Part shown: positions 24,374 to 32,991 of the stretch, piece by piece
Position numbering within the stretch: the stretch's first letter is position 1
How the letters are laid out: every line of letters begins with the position of its first letter
Assembly: GCA_028279885.1 (NCBI GenBank)
Contig: JANQMX010000010.1
Coordinates: forward strand, 1-39,875
Length of the DNA stretch: 39,875 bases
Direction of reading: 5' to 3'
From: Rhodovibrionaceae bacterium
GTDB taxonomy: Bacteria; Pseudomonadota; Alphaproteobacteria; Kiloniellales; DSM-21159
The notes under the pieces: model-generated
Databases searched by the model: none
The model's input: the letters and a program-made list of their open reading frames with translations, nothing else
Told to the model about the DNA's origin: nothing
Made by a program: the position numbers and the translations under genes

Positions 24374-25383
24374 ATGTAGTCTTCGACCAGCCGTTCGGCG
24401 ATCTGCACGGCGTTGAGGGCGGCGCCCTTGCGCAGGTTGTCGGAGACAACCCACATGTTCAGGCCGAACTCGACCGTCGGGTCGCTGCGCAGACGGCTGA
24501 CGAAGACACCGTCCTCGCCGACGCATTCCGCCGGGGTGACGTAGCCTTCGTCGACCGGATGGTCGAACAGCACGATGCCCGGTGCCGTACGCAGGGCCTC
24601 ACGCGCCTCTTCCAGCTCGATCTCCTGGTCGAACTCCACGTTGACCGCTTCCGCGTGCCCGATGAAGACGGGTACGCGTACGCACGTCGCGGTGACCTTG
24701 ATCGTCGGGTCGAGGATCTTCTTGGTCTCGACCACCATCTTCCACTCTTCCTTGGTCGAGCGATCGTCCATGAAGGTGTCGATGTGGGGAATGCAGTTGA
24801 AGGCGATCTGCTTGCTGAACTGCTCCTTCTTGAGCGGGTCGTTCACGTAGATCGCGCGGGTCTGGTTGAAGAGCTCGTCCATCGCCTCCTTGCCGGCGCC
24901 GGAGACCGACTGATAGGTCGCCACCACCACGCGGCGGATGGGCGCGATCTCGTGCAGCGGCTTGAGCGCCGTGACCATCTGGATGGTCGAGCAGTTGGGA
25001 TTGGCGATGATGTTGCGCCGCGGATAGGCGGCGATGGCGTCGCCGTTGACCTCCGGCACCACCAGCGGCACGTCGGGGTCCATCCGGAACTGGGAGGTGT
25101 TGTCGACCACGATGGCGCCGGCTGCCGCGGCGCGCGGGGCGAACTCCGCCGAGATCTTGGCGCCCGGCGAGAAGAGACCGATGTCGATGCCCTTGAAGTC
25201 GAACTTCGCCAGGTCCTGGACGGTCAGCTCGTCGTCTTCACCGAAGGAGACCAACTGCCCGGCCGAGCGGTCCGAAGCCAGCGCCACCACCTCGTCGGCG
25301 GGAAACTCCCGCTCCGCCAATGTCGTCAGCAGTTCCTTGCCGACCGCACCGGTCGCACCGACGACCGCAACCTTATAGCCCAT
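24370..25383 (-). CDS. asd: Aspartate-semialdehyde dehydrogenase
   Basis: A 337-residue enzyme that reduces aspartyl phosphate to aspartate semialdehyde, feeding lysine, diaminopimelate, threonine and methionine synthesis. The NADP-binding start is VAVVGATGAVGKELL, the catalytic Cys lies in IIANPNCSTIQMV, and the ATYQSVSGAGKEAMDEL segment is characteristic. The C-terminal half has VRVPVFIGHAEAVNVEF with the conserved active-site His. ATG 25383 is 60 bp from the divergent Mpo1-like gene. It belongs to the leuD/leuB/asd neighbourhood often kept together in Alphaproteobacteria. Confidence 0.97.
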   Translation of the reverse strand: MGYKVAVVGATGAVGKELLTTLAEREFPADEVVALASDRSAGQLVSFGEDDELTVQDLAKFDFKGIDIGLFSPGAKISAEFAPRAAAAGAIVVDNTSQFRMDPDVPLVVPEVNGDAIAAYPRRNIIANPNCSTIQMVTALKPLHEIAPIRRVVVATYQSVSGAGKEAMDELFNQTRAIYVNDPLKKEQFSKQIAFNCIPHIDTFMDDRSTKEEWKMVVETKKILDPTIKVTATCVRVPVFIGHAEAVNVEFDQEIELEEAREALRTAPGIVLFDHPVDEGYVTPAECVGEDGVFVSRLRSDPTVEFGLNMWVVSDNLRKGAALNAVQIAERLVEDYI

Positions 25384-25443
25384 TACGAATTTCCCATCCT
25401 TATGCTAACAGTCGATACCTAATCCCTACTGCCGCAGTGCACA

Positions 25444-25824
25444 ATGGCACCCCAGCAAGGTGAACCTTCCGCCGAAAGATCTGCGACGCCTCGGCGCCGC
25501 CTGGCCAGCTACAGCGACTTCTGGCCCTTCTACCTCAACGAACACAGCAAGCCGGAAACCCGCCGCTTGCACTACGTCGGCACGGCGCTTGCCCTGGCCT
25601 TGTTCGCCTGCTCGCTGGCCACCCTCAGCGGCTGGCTGCTGCTGGCGGCGATTGTCAGCGGCTATGCCTTCGCCTGGCTGTCCCATGCCTTCGTCGAGCA
25701 CAACCGGCCGGCCACCTTCACCTATCCTCTCTGGTCGCTGGTCAGCGACTTTCGCATGTTCTTCCTCTGGATCTCCGGCCGCCTGGAGCCGGAGCTGCAG
25801 CAGCACCTCAAAGCCCAGAAATGA
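25444..25824 (+). CDS. Mpo1-like (DUF962) membrane protein
   Basis: A 126-residue integral membrane protein. The conserved start of the domain is FWPFYLNEHSKPETRRLHYVGTALAL, and the second conserved block is AFAWLSHAFVEHNRPATFTYPLWSLVSDFRM. Four or so conserved His residues in these blocks are the proposed Fe2+ site; the yeast homologue Mpo1 is a dioxygenase in alpha-oxidation of 2-hydroxy fatty acids from phytosphingosine. Two to three hydrophobic segments are visible. It is divergent from asd and convergent with a small secreted protein gene, with a hairpin terminator between them. Confidence 0.88.
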   Translation: MAPQQGEPSAERSATPRRRLASYSDFWPFYLNEHSKPETRRLHYVGTALALALFACSLATLSGWLLLAAIVSGYAFAWLSHAFVEHNRPATFTYPLWSLVSDFRMFFLWISGRLEPELQQHLKAQK

Positions 25825-25850
25825 AAAGGGCCGCTTCAGTGAGCGGCCCC
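25824..25850 (-). terminator. Intrinsic terminator (read on the minus strand)
   Basis: An 8-bp perfect stem GGGCCGCT (25828-25835) / AGCGGCCC (25842-25849) with a 6-base loop. On the minus strand the stem is followed by TTTT, so it fits as the terminator of the minus-strand small secreted protein gene. It begins right after the Mpo1-like stop and may also serve that gene. Confidence 0.7.
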
Positions 25851-25878
25851 TGAGCAGTCGATATCTGCGCGCAGGCCG

Positions 25879-26130
25879 CTAGTTCGCGGTCTTCTCCTTG
25901 GTCGTGTCGGTCTTGCCGGCGTCCGCCGTCTCGATCGTCAGGTCAACGCCCGCAGGCTTCGGAGTCTGCTTGGGCTCGGCTTCCGCCGTCTTGACCGACT
26001 GCTGAGACACTTCCGGATTGCTTACGGTCTGGCTGTTCCCGTAGTTGCAGCCGGGGCCCGCCATGGCCGAAGCGCCGCCAAAGAAGGCCAGCGCGGCCGC
26101 GAGCGCGATGCTCTTCGTCAAGGTTGTCAT
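25879..26130 (-). CDS. Small secreted protein of unknown function
   Basis: An 83-residue protein with a clear Sec signal peptide (MTTLTKSIALAAALAFFGG with probable cleavage after SAMA) and a mature part beginning GPGCNYGNSQTV. The mature chain is short, polar, rich in Thr, Lys, Glu and Pro, with a single Cys, and looks disordered. The start at ATG 26130 is chosen because it begins the signal peptide; the frame remains open to 26199. A terminator follows. I do not recognise a family. It sits between leuB and asd on the same strand as both. Confidence 0.65.
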   Translation of the reverse strand: MTTLTKSIALAAALAFFGGASAMAGPGCNYGNSQTVSNPEVSQQSVKTAEAEPKQTPKPAGVDLTIETADAGKTDTTKEKTAN

Positions 26131-26218
26131 CAATCGGCTTCCAAAGTCGGTTGGTGATGACAAGAAGGTAGCAGCCTCAGAATCGCGGTCAATCGACAAT
26201 CTTGGGATAAGTCCCGGC

Positions 26219-27331
26219 CTAGGCCGCCATGCGGTCGAGCTCTTCGATCAGGGCGCTGCCCATGGCCTCGGTCGAGATCGCCTGCCCGCCGGGACCTGCG
26301 ATGTCGCCGGTACGCTTGCCGTCGGCCAGCACCTTCTCCACCGCGCGCTCAATCAGGTCGGCGTCGTCGGCCAGGTCGAAGCTGTAGCGCAGCGCCATGG
26401 CGAAGCTCAGCAGGGTGGCCAGCGGGTTGGCCTTGCCCTCACCCGTGATATCGGGCGCCGAGCCGTGCACCGGCTCGTAGAGTGCCTTGCGCCGGCCGGT
26501 CTCGTCGGTGGCGCCGAGTGAGGCGGAGGGCAGCATGCCGAGCGAGCCGGTCAGCATGGCGGCTTCGTCCGAGAGCATGTCGCCGAAGAGGTTGTCGGTG
26601 ACGATGACGTCGAACTGCTTGGGATAGCGCACCAGCTGCATGGCGCAGTTGTCGGCGTACATGTGGCTCAGCTCCACGTCCTCGTAGCCCTCGCCGTGCA
26701 GCTTGGTGACCTCCTCGCGCCACAGCACGCCGGACTCCATGACGTTGGCCTTCTCGACCGAGCAGAGCTTGCTGCCGCGCTTGCGCGCCAGCTCGAAGGC
26801 GACGGCCGCCACCCGGCGGATTTCCTCAGTGGTGTAGACCTGGGTGTTGATGCCGCGGCGCTCACCGTCCGGCAGCTCCTCGATGCCGCGCGGCTCGCCG
26901 AAATAGACGCCGCCGGTCAGCTCGCGCACGATCATGAGGTCGAGCCCACTGACGATCTCGGGCTTGAGACTGGAGGCCTCGACCAGCGCCTCGAAGCAGA
27001 GCGCAGGGCGCAGATTGGCGAAGAGCCCCATCTCCTTGCGAAGGCGCAGCAGACCACGCTCCGGCTTCTGGCCAAAGGGCAGGGAGTCCCACTTGGGCCC
27101 GCCGACCGCACCGAGCAGCACGGCGTCGACCTCGTGGGCGCGCGCCATGGTGTTGTCGTGCAGCGGCGTGCCGTGGGCATCGAAGGCGGCCCCGCCGACG
27201 AGATCTTCTTCGACGTCGAAGGAGACGGCGCGGCGCCGGTCCATCCAGTCGATCACCCGGCGCACCTCGCCCATCACCTCGGGACCGATGCCGTCGCCCG
27301 GCAAGACCAGGAGCCGCTTGTTGGATGCCAT
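26219..27331 (-). CDS. leuB: 3-isopropylmalate dehydrogenase
   Basis: A 370-residue NAD-dependent oxidative decarboxylase, the third step specific to leucine synthesis. Key blocks are [14 protein letters not shown] at the start, [72 protein letters not shown] and [33 protein letters not shown], with the nucleotide-binding [17 protein letters not shown]. Catalytic Tyr (VYFGEPRG) and Lys (EKANVM) are present. ATG 27331, preceded by a GAGGGGGAAGG site, is preferred to the in-frame ATG at 27394. An FAD amine oxidase gene separates it from leuD. Confidence 0.97.
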   Translation of the reverse strand: MASNKRLLVLPGDGIGPEVMGEVRRVIDWMDRRRAVSFDVEEDLVGGAAFDAHGTPLHDNTMARAHEVDAVLLGAVGGPKWDSLPFGQKPERGLLRLRKEMGLFANLRPALCFEALVEASSLKPEIVSGLDLMIVRELTGGVYFGEPRGIEELPDGERRGINTQVYTTEEIRRVAAVAFELARKRGSKLCSVEKANVMESGVLWREEVTKLHGEGYEDVELSHMYADNCAMQLVRYPKQFDVIVTDNLFGDMLSDEAAMLTGSLGMLPSASLGATDETGRRKALYEPVHGSAPDITGEGKANPLATLLSFAMALRYSFDLADDADLIERAVEKVLADGKRTGDIAGPGGQAISTEAMGSALIEELDRMAA

Positions 27332-27406
27332 GGAGCCTTCCCCCTCGTGTTTTTTCGGCTGTTCGCGGCGTTTCGGGTAGCCGAAGCCACCCATTGGGGC
27401 AAGGCG

Positions 27407-28681
27407 TCAGCTATGCATGCCGGTCTTGCCACCCTGACCGAAGGCCGCAAGCAGGGCTTCGGCGGCGTCGAGGCCGCTTTGGTAGGCGCCGTTGCAGGAG
27501 GCGCCGTCATGGATCGAGGTTGCCTCGCCGGCAAAGAAGAGGCGGTCGTCCAACGGCTCGGCCAAGGTGGCGCGGGCGTCGGCCCAGCCGGGTTTGGCGT
27601 AGGAATAAGCGCCGCGGGCCCAGGGGTCGGCCATCCAAGTGGAGTGGGTGAGCAGCGACAGGTCGCCGCGAAATTCGGCACCGAAGACGTCGGCCAGTTC
27701 CTCCATGGCGAAGTCCAGCATGGCCGCCGGCCCCGCCGCTTCCAGGTCCTTTGCGTGCTGGCCGCCGTAGTAGGCCTCGACGATGGGGTGACCGAAGGGG
27801 TGGATATGGTAGTGGCCGCTGTCGTTGCGATCGAAGCGCCCGCTGTACTGCATGTCGTACTGGCCGCCGAAGGGCTTGCCGTCGGCGGCGAGGAAGACCT
27901 TGAGGTCGCTGCCCAGCGGCAGGTTGGCCGCCGCTTCCTGCTTGGCTGGCGGTAGCGCCGGGGTTAAGGCGATGGCGTCCTCGGCGATCAGGCTCGCGGG
28001 CAGGGCGAGCACCACGGTCTTGGCGGTCACGCGTCCCTTCGGCGTGTCCAGAGCAACCGCCGGGCCGCTCCAGTCGATCCGGGTGACCGGCGCTTCGAGC
28101 GTGACCGGCAGCCCGGCGCCGTAGCGGGCGATGACGCTGCCGTAGCCGGCCGGCACGCGCCAATTGAAGTCGGTCTCCTTCAGGCGCGCCTGGTCCAGAG
28201 CCGAGACCTCGGCGAGGCTCGCACCGGCGATGCGGCCCATGGCGCAGTCGAGCCAGGGGTGCCAGCGGCTCTCCAGGTCGAAGAGTTCCGAGCAGGCAAC
28301 ATCGCGGTTTGTCTCGCCGCAGGCCTCGATCTTGGCCCAGAAAGCGTCAAGAGCAGCCATGATGTCGTCGTAGGCGGCCTGGCCGAGGCGCAGCCGACTG
28401 GTGCGGGTGGTCCAGAACTCGGGGTGCTCGTCGACCTCGAAGCCGAGCGCGCGCGCCACCTGCACCAAGGGGTTCCGGTCAGCGCAGTGCAGCCACTCGC
28501 AGCCGAGATCGACGGGTAGTCCGGGGCGAGCCTCGACGGTCCAGGCGCGGCCGCCAATGCGGTCGCGCGCCTCTAGGATGGTTACATCGAGCCCGGCCTC
28601 GACCAGCCGCCGCCCGGCGGCCAGACCGGCCGCGCCGGCTCCGACGATGGCGACGTCCTTGTCGGCGCTACCGCCGGCCAT
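27407..28681 (-). CDS. FAD-dependent amine oxidase family protein
   Basis: A 424-residue flavoprotein of the flavin monoamine oxidase/polyamine oxidase family. The FAD dinucleotide-binding motif is VAIVGAGAAGLAAGRRL near the N-terminus, followed by EARDRIGGRAWT. The C-terminal FAD block is LFFAGEATSIHDGASCNGAYQSGLDAAEAL, and ADPWARGAYSYAKPG is typical of this family. No signal peptide is seen. The substrate may be a polyamine, monoamine or amino acid. It starts 8 bp after the leuD stop and ends 75 bp before leuB, so it appears to be inside the leucine operon, with no obvious role in that pathway. Confidence 0.88.
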   Translation of the reverse strand: MAGGSADKDVAIVGAGAAGLAAGRRLVEAGLDVTILEARDRIGGRAWTVEARPGLPVDLGCEWLHCADRNPLVQVARALGFEVDEHPEFWTTRTSRLRLGQAAYDDIMAALDAFWAKIEACGETNRDVACSELFDLESRWHPWLDCAMGRIAGASLAEVSALDQARLKETDFNWRVPAGYGSVIARYGAGLPVTLEAPVTRIDWSGPAVALDTPKGRVTAKTVVLALPASLIAEDAIALTPALPPAKQEAAANLPLGSDLKVFLAADGKPFGGQYDMQYSGRFDRNDSGHYHIHPFGHPIVEAYYGGQHAKDLEAAGPAAMLDFAMEELADVFGAEFRGDLSLLTHSTWMADPWARGAYSYAKPGWADARATLAEPLDDRLFFAGEATSIHDGASCNGAYQSGLDAAEALLAAFGQGGKTGMHS

Positions 28682-28689
28682 GGTGGAGC

Positions 28690-29292
28690 TTACAGCCAGG
28701 GCGTCTCGAGCTTACGGCGCTCTTCGAAGGCGTCGATCTTGTGGTCGTGACTGAGGGTATGGCCGATGTCGTCGAGGCCGTTCAGCAGGCAGTGCTTCTT
28801 CCAGGCGTCGACCTCGAAGGCGATGGGGCCGTCGTCCGGCCCGTGGATGGTCTGGGTCTCCAGGTCCACGGTCAGGGTCGCGTTGGCGCCACGCTCGGCA
28901 TGCTCCATCAGCCGGTCGTGCTCCTCCTGGGAGACCTGGATGGGCAGGACGCCGTTCTTGAAGCAGTTGTTGTGGAAGATATCGGCGAAGCTCGTCGAGA
29001 TCAGGCAGCGAATGCCGGCATCGAGCAGCGCCCAAGGCGCATGCTCGCGGCTGGAGCCGCAGCCGAAGTTGTCGCCGACCACCAGGATCTGGGCTTCGCT
29101 GTAGGTCGGATGGTTGAGCACGAAGTCGGTCTTGTTGCCCTCGCCGTCATGGCGCATGTCGTGGAATAGCCCTTCCGACAGGCCGGTGCGCTTGATGGTC
29201 TTGAGATAGCGTGCCGGGATGATCTTGTCGGTATCGATATTGGCCATCCGCACAGGCGCGGCCACCGAGGTGAGCTTGGTGAACTTTTCCAT
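28690..29292 (-). CDS. leuD: 3-isopropylmalate dehydratase small subunit
   Basis: A 200-residue swivel-domain subunit of isopropylmalate isomerase. The start is [30 protein letters not shown]; the [17 protein letters not shown] loop that contacts substrate and the [25 protein letters not shown] block are complete. The protein needs LeuC, the large subunit carrying the [4Fe-4S] cluster. leuC is usually the gene directly upstream, but here the upstream gene is a DUF882 protein and no leuC lies in the window. The start at ATG 29292 is well supported by family alignment. Confidence 0.97.
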   Translation of the reverse strand: MEKFTKLTSVAAPVRMANIDTDKIIPARYLKTIKRTGLSEGLFHDMRHDGEGNKTDFVLNHPTYSEAQILVVGDNFGCGSSREHAPWALLDAGIRCLISTSFADIFHNNCFKNGVLPIQVSQEEHDRLMEHAERGANATLTVDLETQTIHGPDDGPIAFEVDAWKKHCLLNGLDDIGHTLSHDHKIDAFEERRKLETPWL

Positions 29293-29365
29293 GATCTGTC
29301 CGTTGCGCAGGCTGTTCGTTGCTAGGTACTGAACCTAGTCAAAGCCACGGCAGGCTTCAAATGCT

Positions 29366-29381
29366 GCGGCCGCGTGGCCGC
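29366..29381 (-). terminator. Possible hairpin downstream of the DUF882 gene
   Basis: A 6-bp perfect GC stem GCGGCC (29366-29371) / GGCCGC (29376-29381) with a 4-base loop lies 41 bp beyond the minus-strand DUF882 stop and ahead of leuD. Only a weak ATTTG follows on the minus strand. Confidence 0.3.
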
Positions 29382-29422
29382 CTTGCACGCTGCTGGAGCA
29401 GATCGTCGGCCAGAAGAGCCGT

Positions 29423-30025
29423 TCAGCCGCCCCAGCTGCGGACTTGGCCGGTGTCGATGTGCAGGAAGCCGTCGCGCGGGTAGTAGCCGACGCCGCCGGC
29501 CTTCATCGAAAGAGCGAGCCGGCGCAGGCCGCGCAGCTCGCGGTCCGGCAGGCGTACGTCGATGGCCATGCCGCGCATGTGATAGCTGCGGCGGGCCACG
29601 CCACGGCCCTGGCTGGCCAGCTTGGCGTTGGTCTTGGGTGAGCGGAAGGCGGAGATAACCTCGAAGGGCGCGTCGCTGTCGGCCAGGCGCCGCAGGGTCC
29701 AGAGCGTATCGATCAGCTTGGGGTCGATGCGGGTCACCTGATCGGTGCGCCAGTCGCGCAGGAAGCGGTTCAGTTGCGTGAGCGAGCCGTTGTCGAAGCC
29801 GCCGCCGCGCCAATAGTCGATGGCCAGGGTCTCGCCGGTATGCAGATGGCGAAAGGCGATGCGCCGCTTGCCTGTGGCTGCGAAGGCTTGGCTGATCGGG
29901 CTCAGGGCCAAGAGGCCCGCGAGGCCGGCGCCGGCGACAAAGCCGCGGCGACCGATGTCAAGCTCTGGGGTGTCGGGAGTGCAAGGGTCCGTTTTGGACT
30001 CGTGGGGGAAGTCCGCTCCGCACAC
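29423..30025 (-). CDS. DUF882 (YcbK-like) protein with Tat signal
   Basis: A 200-residue exported protein. A twin-arginine signal is visible (DIGRRGFVAGAGLAGLLAL, cleavage probably after AFA). The domain has RHLHTGETLAIDYW, the FEVISAFRSPKTNAKL block, and zinc ligands of the peptidase M15 type in RRSYHMRGMAIDVR (His, Asp) and GFLHIDTG (His). Relatives act on or near peptidoglycan, though activity is not established for most DUF882 proteins. No ATG lies in frame: GTG 30025 is preferred because AGAGAGGA precedes it by about 8 bp, with TTG 30082 a weaker alternative. Confidence 0.85.
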   Translation of the reverse strand: MCGADFPHESKTDPCTPDTPELDIGRRGFVAGAGLAGLLALSPISQAFAATGKRRIAFRHLHTGETLAIDYWRGGGFDNGSLTQLNRFLRDWRTDQVTRIDPKLIDTLWTLRRLADSDAPFEVISAFRSPKTNAKLASQGRGVARRSYHMRGMAIDVRLPDRELRGLRRLALSMKAGGVGYYPRDGFLHIDTGQVRSWGG

Positions 30026-30420
30026 AGGGTGTTCCTCTCTGTCAAAGCTCAGTCCCGGCTTGTCGCCGCCGGATGGAGGCAACTAGCGAAGGACCCGCCG
30101 ATTTGGCAAGAGGAAACCTAAAGGAACGAGGTTAACGCTTCCCGAAAAGCCCCATCTCTCCAGGATTGTCACCCTTGGGCGAGACACGGAGTGTCGAGTT
30201 CCCGAGGGTCCACGGCAGACTTCCGTGCGGGCCGATGAGTGGATGCTCGGAACTCGGCCCCGGGCCTTGCGGCCCAGTGGGCCTCGCCCAAGCATGACGT
30301 AATGAGGTGCACCGCAACAGGGTGACCATCCGTCTAAAGGCACAAGGCAAAGGCTTCGCGGCTGCACCCCCACCCGACAGGGGAAGCGACAGAGTGGGGG
30401 ACGGAACCGTCCTCGGACCG
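30026..30420. other. Gene-free stretch holding a palindromic repeat copy
   Basis: No credible gene is seen. The stretch contains the 131-bp structured repeat at 30168-30298. The bases between 30299 and 30420 include an imperfect C-tract but no clear feature. Confidence 0.5.
30168..30298 (+). repeat. Branched palindromic repeat, copy 1 (131 bp)
   Basis: The outer ends pair at 14 of 16 positions (30168-30183 with 30283-30298). Inside are a small hairpin GACAC/GTGTC (30183-30187, 30191-30195), an inner imperfect stem around CCGAGGGTCCAC pairing with GTGGATGCTCGG, an apical hairpin CACGG/CCGTG, and a second small hairpin GGGCC/GGCCC (30262-30266, 30271-30275). A second copy in the same orientation lies at 31053-31165. 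No ORF is implied. Confidence 0.75.
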
Positions 30421-30825
30421 CTACTGCTGGCGCTTCAGCACCTCGCAGGCGGCGAGCTGGCTGAACTCGCTCACCCGCAGGAAGCAGCCTTCGATCGTGT
30501 TCGCATCCGCCAAGTGACCCTCGACGAAGCCACCGGGCTCCGACCACAAGATCCTGTCGCTCTCCGTGATGACGCCGACGACCGGCTTGGTCGCCCCCGA
30601 CATCGTGATCGTGCCGGCGAAGCGGCGGTCTTCCTGCGCGTCGATCACCACCGTGATGTCGACCTCTGCGAACTGCGAGTGCGTCGGAGATCCGGGCGAG
30701 GTCACGAAGACACCCTCGCCTTTACCGGTCCAGGTTCCCTTGAGATCGGGAAAGGCGTCCGCGGCAATGGCCGGGCCGGCCATGAACGTCGCGAGAGCAA
30801 AGGCAAGGGCTGCTGTTCTACGCAT
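30421..30825 (-). CDS. Small secreted protein of unknown function
   Basis: A 134-residue protein with a Sec signal peptide (MRRTAALAFALATFMAGPAIAA) and a mature domain starting DAFPDLKGTWTGKGEGVFV. The mature part alternates short beta-like stretches (AEVDITVVIDAQEDRRFAGTITM, GVITESDRILWSEPGGFVEGHL), which suggests a small beta-barrel or lipocalin-like fold; two Cys residues near the C-terminus (GCFLRV, AACEVL) could form a disulfide. GGGAGGAA lies about 7 bp before ATG 30825. It is flanked on both sides by copies of the same palindromic element. I do not recognise a family. Confidence 0.7.
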   Translation of the reverse strand: MRRTAALAFALATFMAGPAIAADAFPDLKGTWTGKGEGVFVTSPGSPTHSQFAEVDITVVIDAQEDRRFAGTITMSGATKPVVGVITESDRILWSEPGGFVEGHLADANTIEGCFLRVSEFSQLAACEVLKRQQ

Positions 30826-31194
30826 CGTGTTCCTCCCAGGTTCTCGTCCCCGTTGTGCAAGCTGGTCTTCCCATTGGACCAGCCGGCCGCTACCGATACC
30901 GCCTCCCGCAGCCGATGTCCAAACCATCCTGCGGCATCCCCGTTGGGCCGGCAGATCGCTGTAAGCACGTTTGACCCCTGAACTCCGAACAGTGCATTCA
31001 CCCCCACCGCGGTGTTGGCTTTTCTCTCGGCTCCGGCCGTCCCTCCCGGACTGTCACCCTTGGGCGAGCCGCGCAGCGGCGAGTTCCGAGGGTCCACGGA
31101 TCGGCTAGGCGCAAGCCGATGAGTGGATCCTCGGGACGGGCCCGCTGGGCCCGCCCAAGGATGACAAGAATAGATATGGCGGCGTGCTCGCGCC
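30826..31194. other. Gene-free stretch with inverted repeats
   Basis: No credible gene is seen. A 7-bp inverted repeat GCTGGTC (30861-30867) / GACCAGC (30877-30883) with a 9-base gap lies about 35 bp upstream of the secreted protein start and could be an operator. The second palindromic repeat copy occupies 31053-31165. Confidence 0.5.
31053..31165 (+). repeat. Branched palindromic repeat, copy 2 (113 bp)
   Basis: Outer arms 31053-31065 and 31153-31165 pair at 12 of 13 positions. The left side hairpin is GCCGC/GCGGC (31068-31072, 31076-31080), the inner stem pairs 31085-31097 with 31123-31135, the apical hairpin is a perfect ATCGGCT/AGCCGAT (31100-31106, 31114-31120), and the right hairpin is GGGCCC/GGGCCC (31138-31143, 31147-31152). 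Same orientation as copy 1. Confidence 0.75.
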
Positions 31195-32991
31195 TCAGCG
31201 GCTGCCCTCGCCGAGCAGGGCTTGAGCCAGGAGAGGATCGTTGCCGTAGGGGTCGTCGCGGAACTGCAGCGTCCCGTCGTCGGCCAGCCAGGCGGTGTAG
31301 TAGGTCAGGTGCACCGGAACAGGCTCGGCAAGCGAGACGATGCGGCGCTCCGGCGTCTCCATTGCGGCCTGAACCTCCTCGTCCGTCCAGCCGAGCAGCA
31401 CCTGAGCAAACTGCTCCGGGTGCTGCACCCGGATGCAGCCGTGGCTGAAGGTGCGGCGGTTCTTGCCGAACAGGCTCTTTGCCGGCGTGTCGTGCATGTA
31501 GACGCTGTGGTGGTTGGGGAACATGAACTTGACCAGGCCCAGTGCGTTGCCGGGGCCCGGCTCCTGCCGCACGCGGAAGGGGAAGCTCTTGGGCGTGACC
31601 TGATCCCAGGAGATGCCGTAGGGGTCCAGGACTGAGGGATCTCCGCCCCAGTCGCTCAGCAGCTTGTAATTGTTGGCGGCCAGGTAGCCCGGGTCTTCAC
31701 GCAGCTGCGGCAGGATCTCCTCGCCGACAATGCTGCGCGGCACGTTCCAGAAGGGATTGAATTCCAGATAGGTGATCCGGTCGCTGAACAGCGGCGTGCG
31801 GTTCTTCGCCGTGCCGATGATCACCCGGGCCTCGTGCAGGACGGCGCCTTGCGAGATAACGCGCATGCGATAGTCGGGCAGGTTGACGCTGACGTGGGTC
31901 TCGCCCAGCGCGTCGGCCTGCCAGCGCAGCCGCTCAAGGTTGACCAGGATCTGGCCTGTGCGCTCGGCCAAAGTCACGTTGAGCGCGGCCAGCGTCTTGC
32001 GCCCCACGACGCCGTCGACCTCTAGGCCGTGGCGCCGCTGAAAGTCCATGACCGTCTGCTCCAGCGCCGGGTCGTAGAGTTCGCCCGGCACCGGCACGTA
32101 GGCGGCCGGGACCAGCGCATGGGAGAAACCGCTGATCGCCCCCGGCAAGGGGGAAGCAATCTGCTTGAGCTGCGCCAGGCGTTGCCGCAGCAGCGGCACG
32201 CGCGGGTCTTCGTCACCGGGCCGGAGCGTCGGGCCCTCGGGGACCAGGATGTCGGCCTGGATAGTCGCCAGCCAGCGATGGTCGCGCAGCGCTTGCCGCA
32301 GCTGGGCATAGGCCAGCGTCTGCGGTCGTTGCGTCGCCACGTAGTCGGCCAGGCTCGGCGCCGCGATCGCGCCGTGCAGCAGAGCGAGTGGCTCGACGCT
32401 CTTGCGCGCGATGTCGTGGTCCTCGCCAAGGCTGGCCGGGTCGACCCGGCCGATCTTGAGATCAGTCAGATAGGCGAGGAGCGCGCCTGACAGATGGAGC
32501 TCAAGCCGTGCCAGGGCGGGCGGAGTCGCGATTTCTGCGGCACGCACGGCGCGGCGCGCCTCCGCGCCATAGTCGCTTGGATTGAGGCCGTCTTCGTCTG
32601 CCGCCTCCAAGGCCCGCAGCAGGGCTTCGCCGCGTGGCGTCAGGCCCTCGGTATCGAGCCAGAGCGGGCGGTAGTCGCGTGCGGCGTAGCTTTCTCGCAG
32701 CGCCTCGGCATCCAGTGGCGTACGAGCGCCGAGCTCGGCAGGCTTTGCGGCGCCGCCGTCGCTCAGCACGCCAAGCAGGGCGAGCTGCAGTTTATCGAGC
32801 GGCTGGCTCTTCGGCGCGCCGGCGTCCCGGCTGGGCAGGAAGCTCTGCGGCAGGGATGCGGTGTGCGTTCCCGCGTTCGCTTCCGCAGGTGGTGCTGCGT
32901 TTGTCTCGAGGGCGCGGTCTTCCCCGGCTGCGCCCTGCCACGATAGGCCCGCCAGCAAGCCCGCCAGCAGCAATGTCTTTGTGGTCCTCAT
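31195..32991 (-). CDS. L,D-transpeptidase, YcbB/LdtD-like
   Basis: A 598-residue exported enzyme. A signal peptide starts MRTTKTLLLAGLLAGLSWQGAAG. The N-terminal half is the scaffold domain (ESYAARDYRPLWLD), followed by a peptidoglycan-binding helix bundle (QTVMDFQRRHGLEVDGVVGRKTLAALN) and the YkuD catalytic domain from about residue 390. Catalytic residues lie in FSHGCIRVQHPEQFA with Cys519 as nucleophile and His517. It makes 3-3 cross-links in peptidoglycan or attaches proteins to it. ATG 32991 is chosen at the signal peptide; an in-frame ATG at 33048 adds residues that do not fit. It stands alone on the minus strand. Confidence 0.93.
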   Translation of the reverse strand: MRTTKTLLLAGLLAGLSWQGAAGEDRALETNAAPPAEANAGTHTASLPQSFLPSRDAGAPKSQPLDKLQLALLGVLSDGGAAKPAELGARTPLDAEALRESYAARDYRPLWLDTEGLTPRGEALLRALEAADEDGLNPSDYGAEARRAVRAAEIATPPALARLELHLSGALLAYLTDLKIGRVDPASLGEDHDIARKSVEPLALLHGAIAAPSLADYVATQRPQTLAYAQLRQALRDHRWLATIQADILVPEGPTLRPGDEDPRVPLLRQRLAQLKQIASPLPGAISGFSHALVPAAYVPVPGELYDPALEQTVMDFQRRHGLEVDGVVGRKTLAALNVTLAERTGQILVNLERLRWQADALGETHVSVNLPDYRMRVISQGAVLHEARVIIGTAKNRTPLFSDRITYLEFNPFWNVPRSIVGEEILPQLREDPGYLAANNYKLLSDWGGDPSVLDPYGISWDQVTPKSFPFRVRQEPGPGNALGLVKFMFPNHHSVYMHDTPAKSLFGKNRRTFSHGCIRVQHPEQFAQVLLGWTDEEVQAAMETPERRIVSLAEPVPVHLTYYTAWLADDGTLQFRDDPYGNDPLLAQALLGEGSR

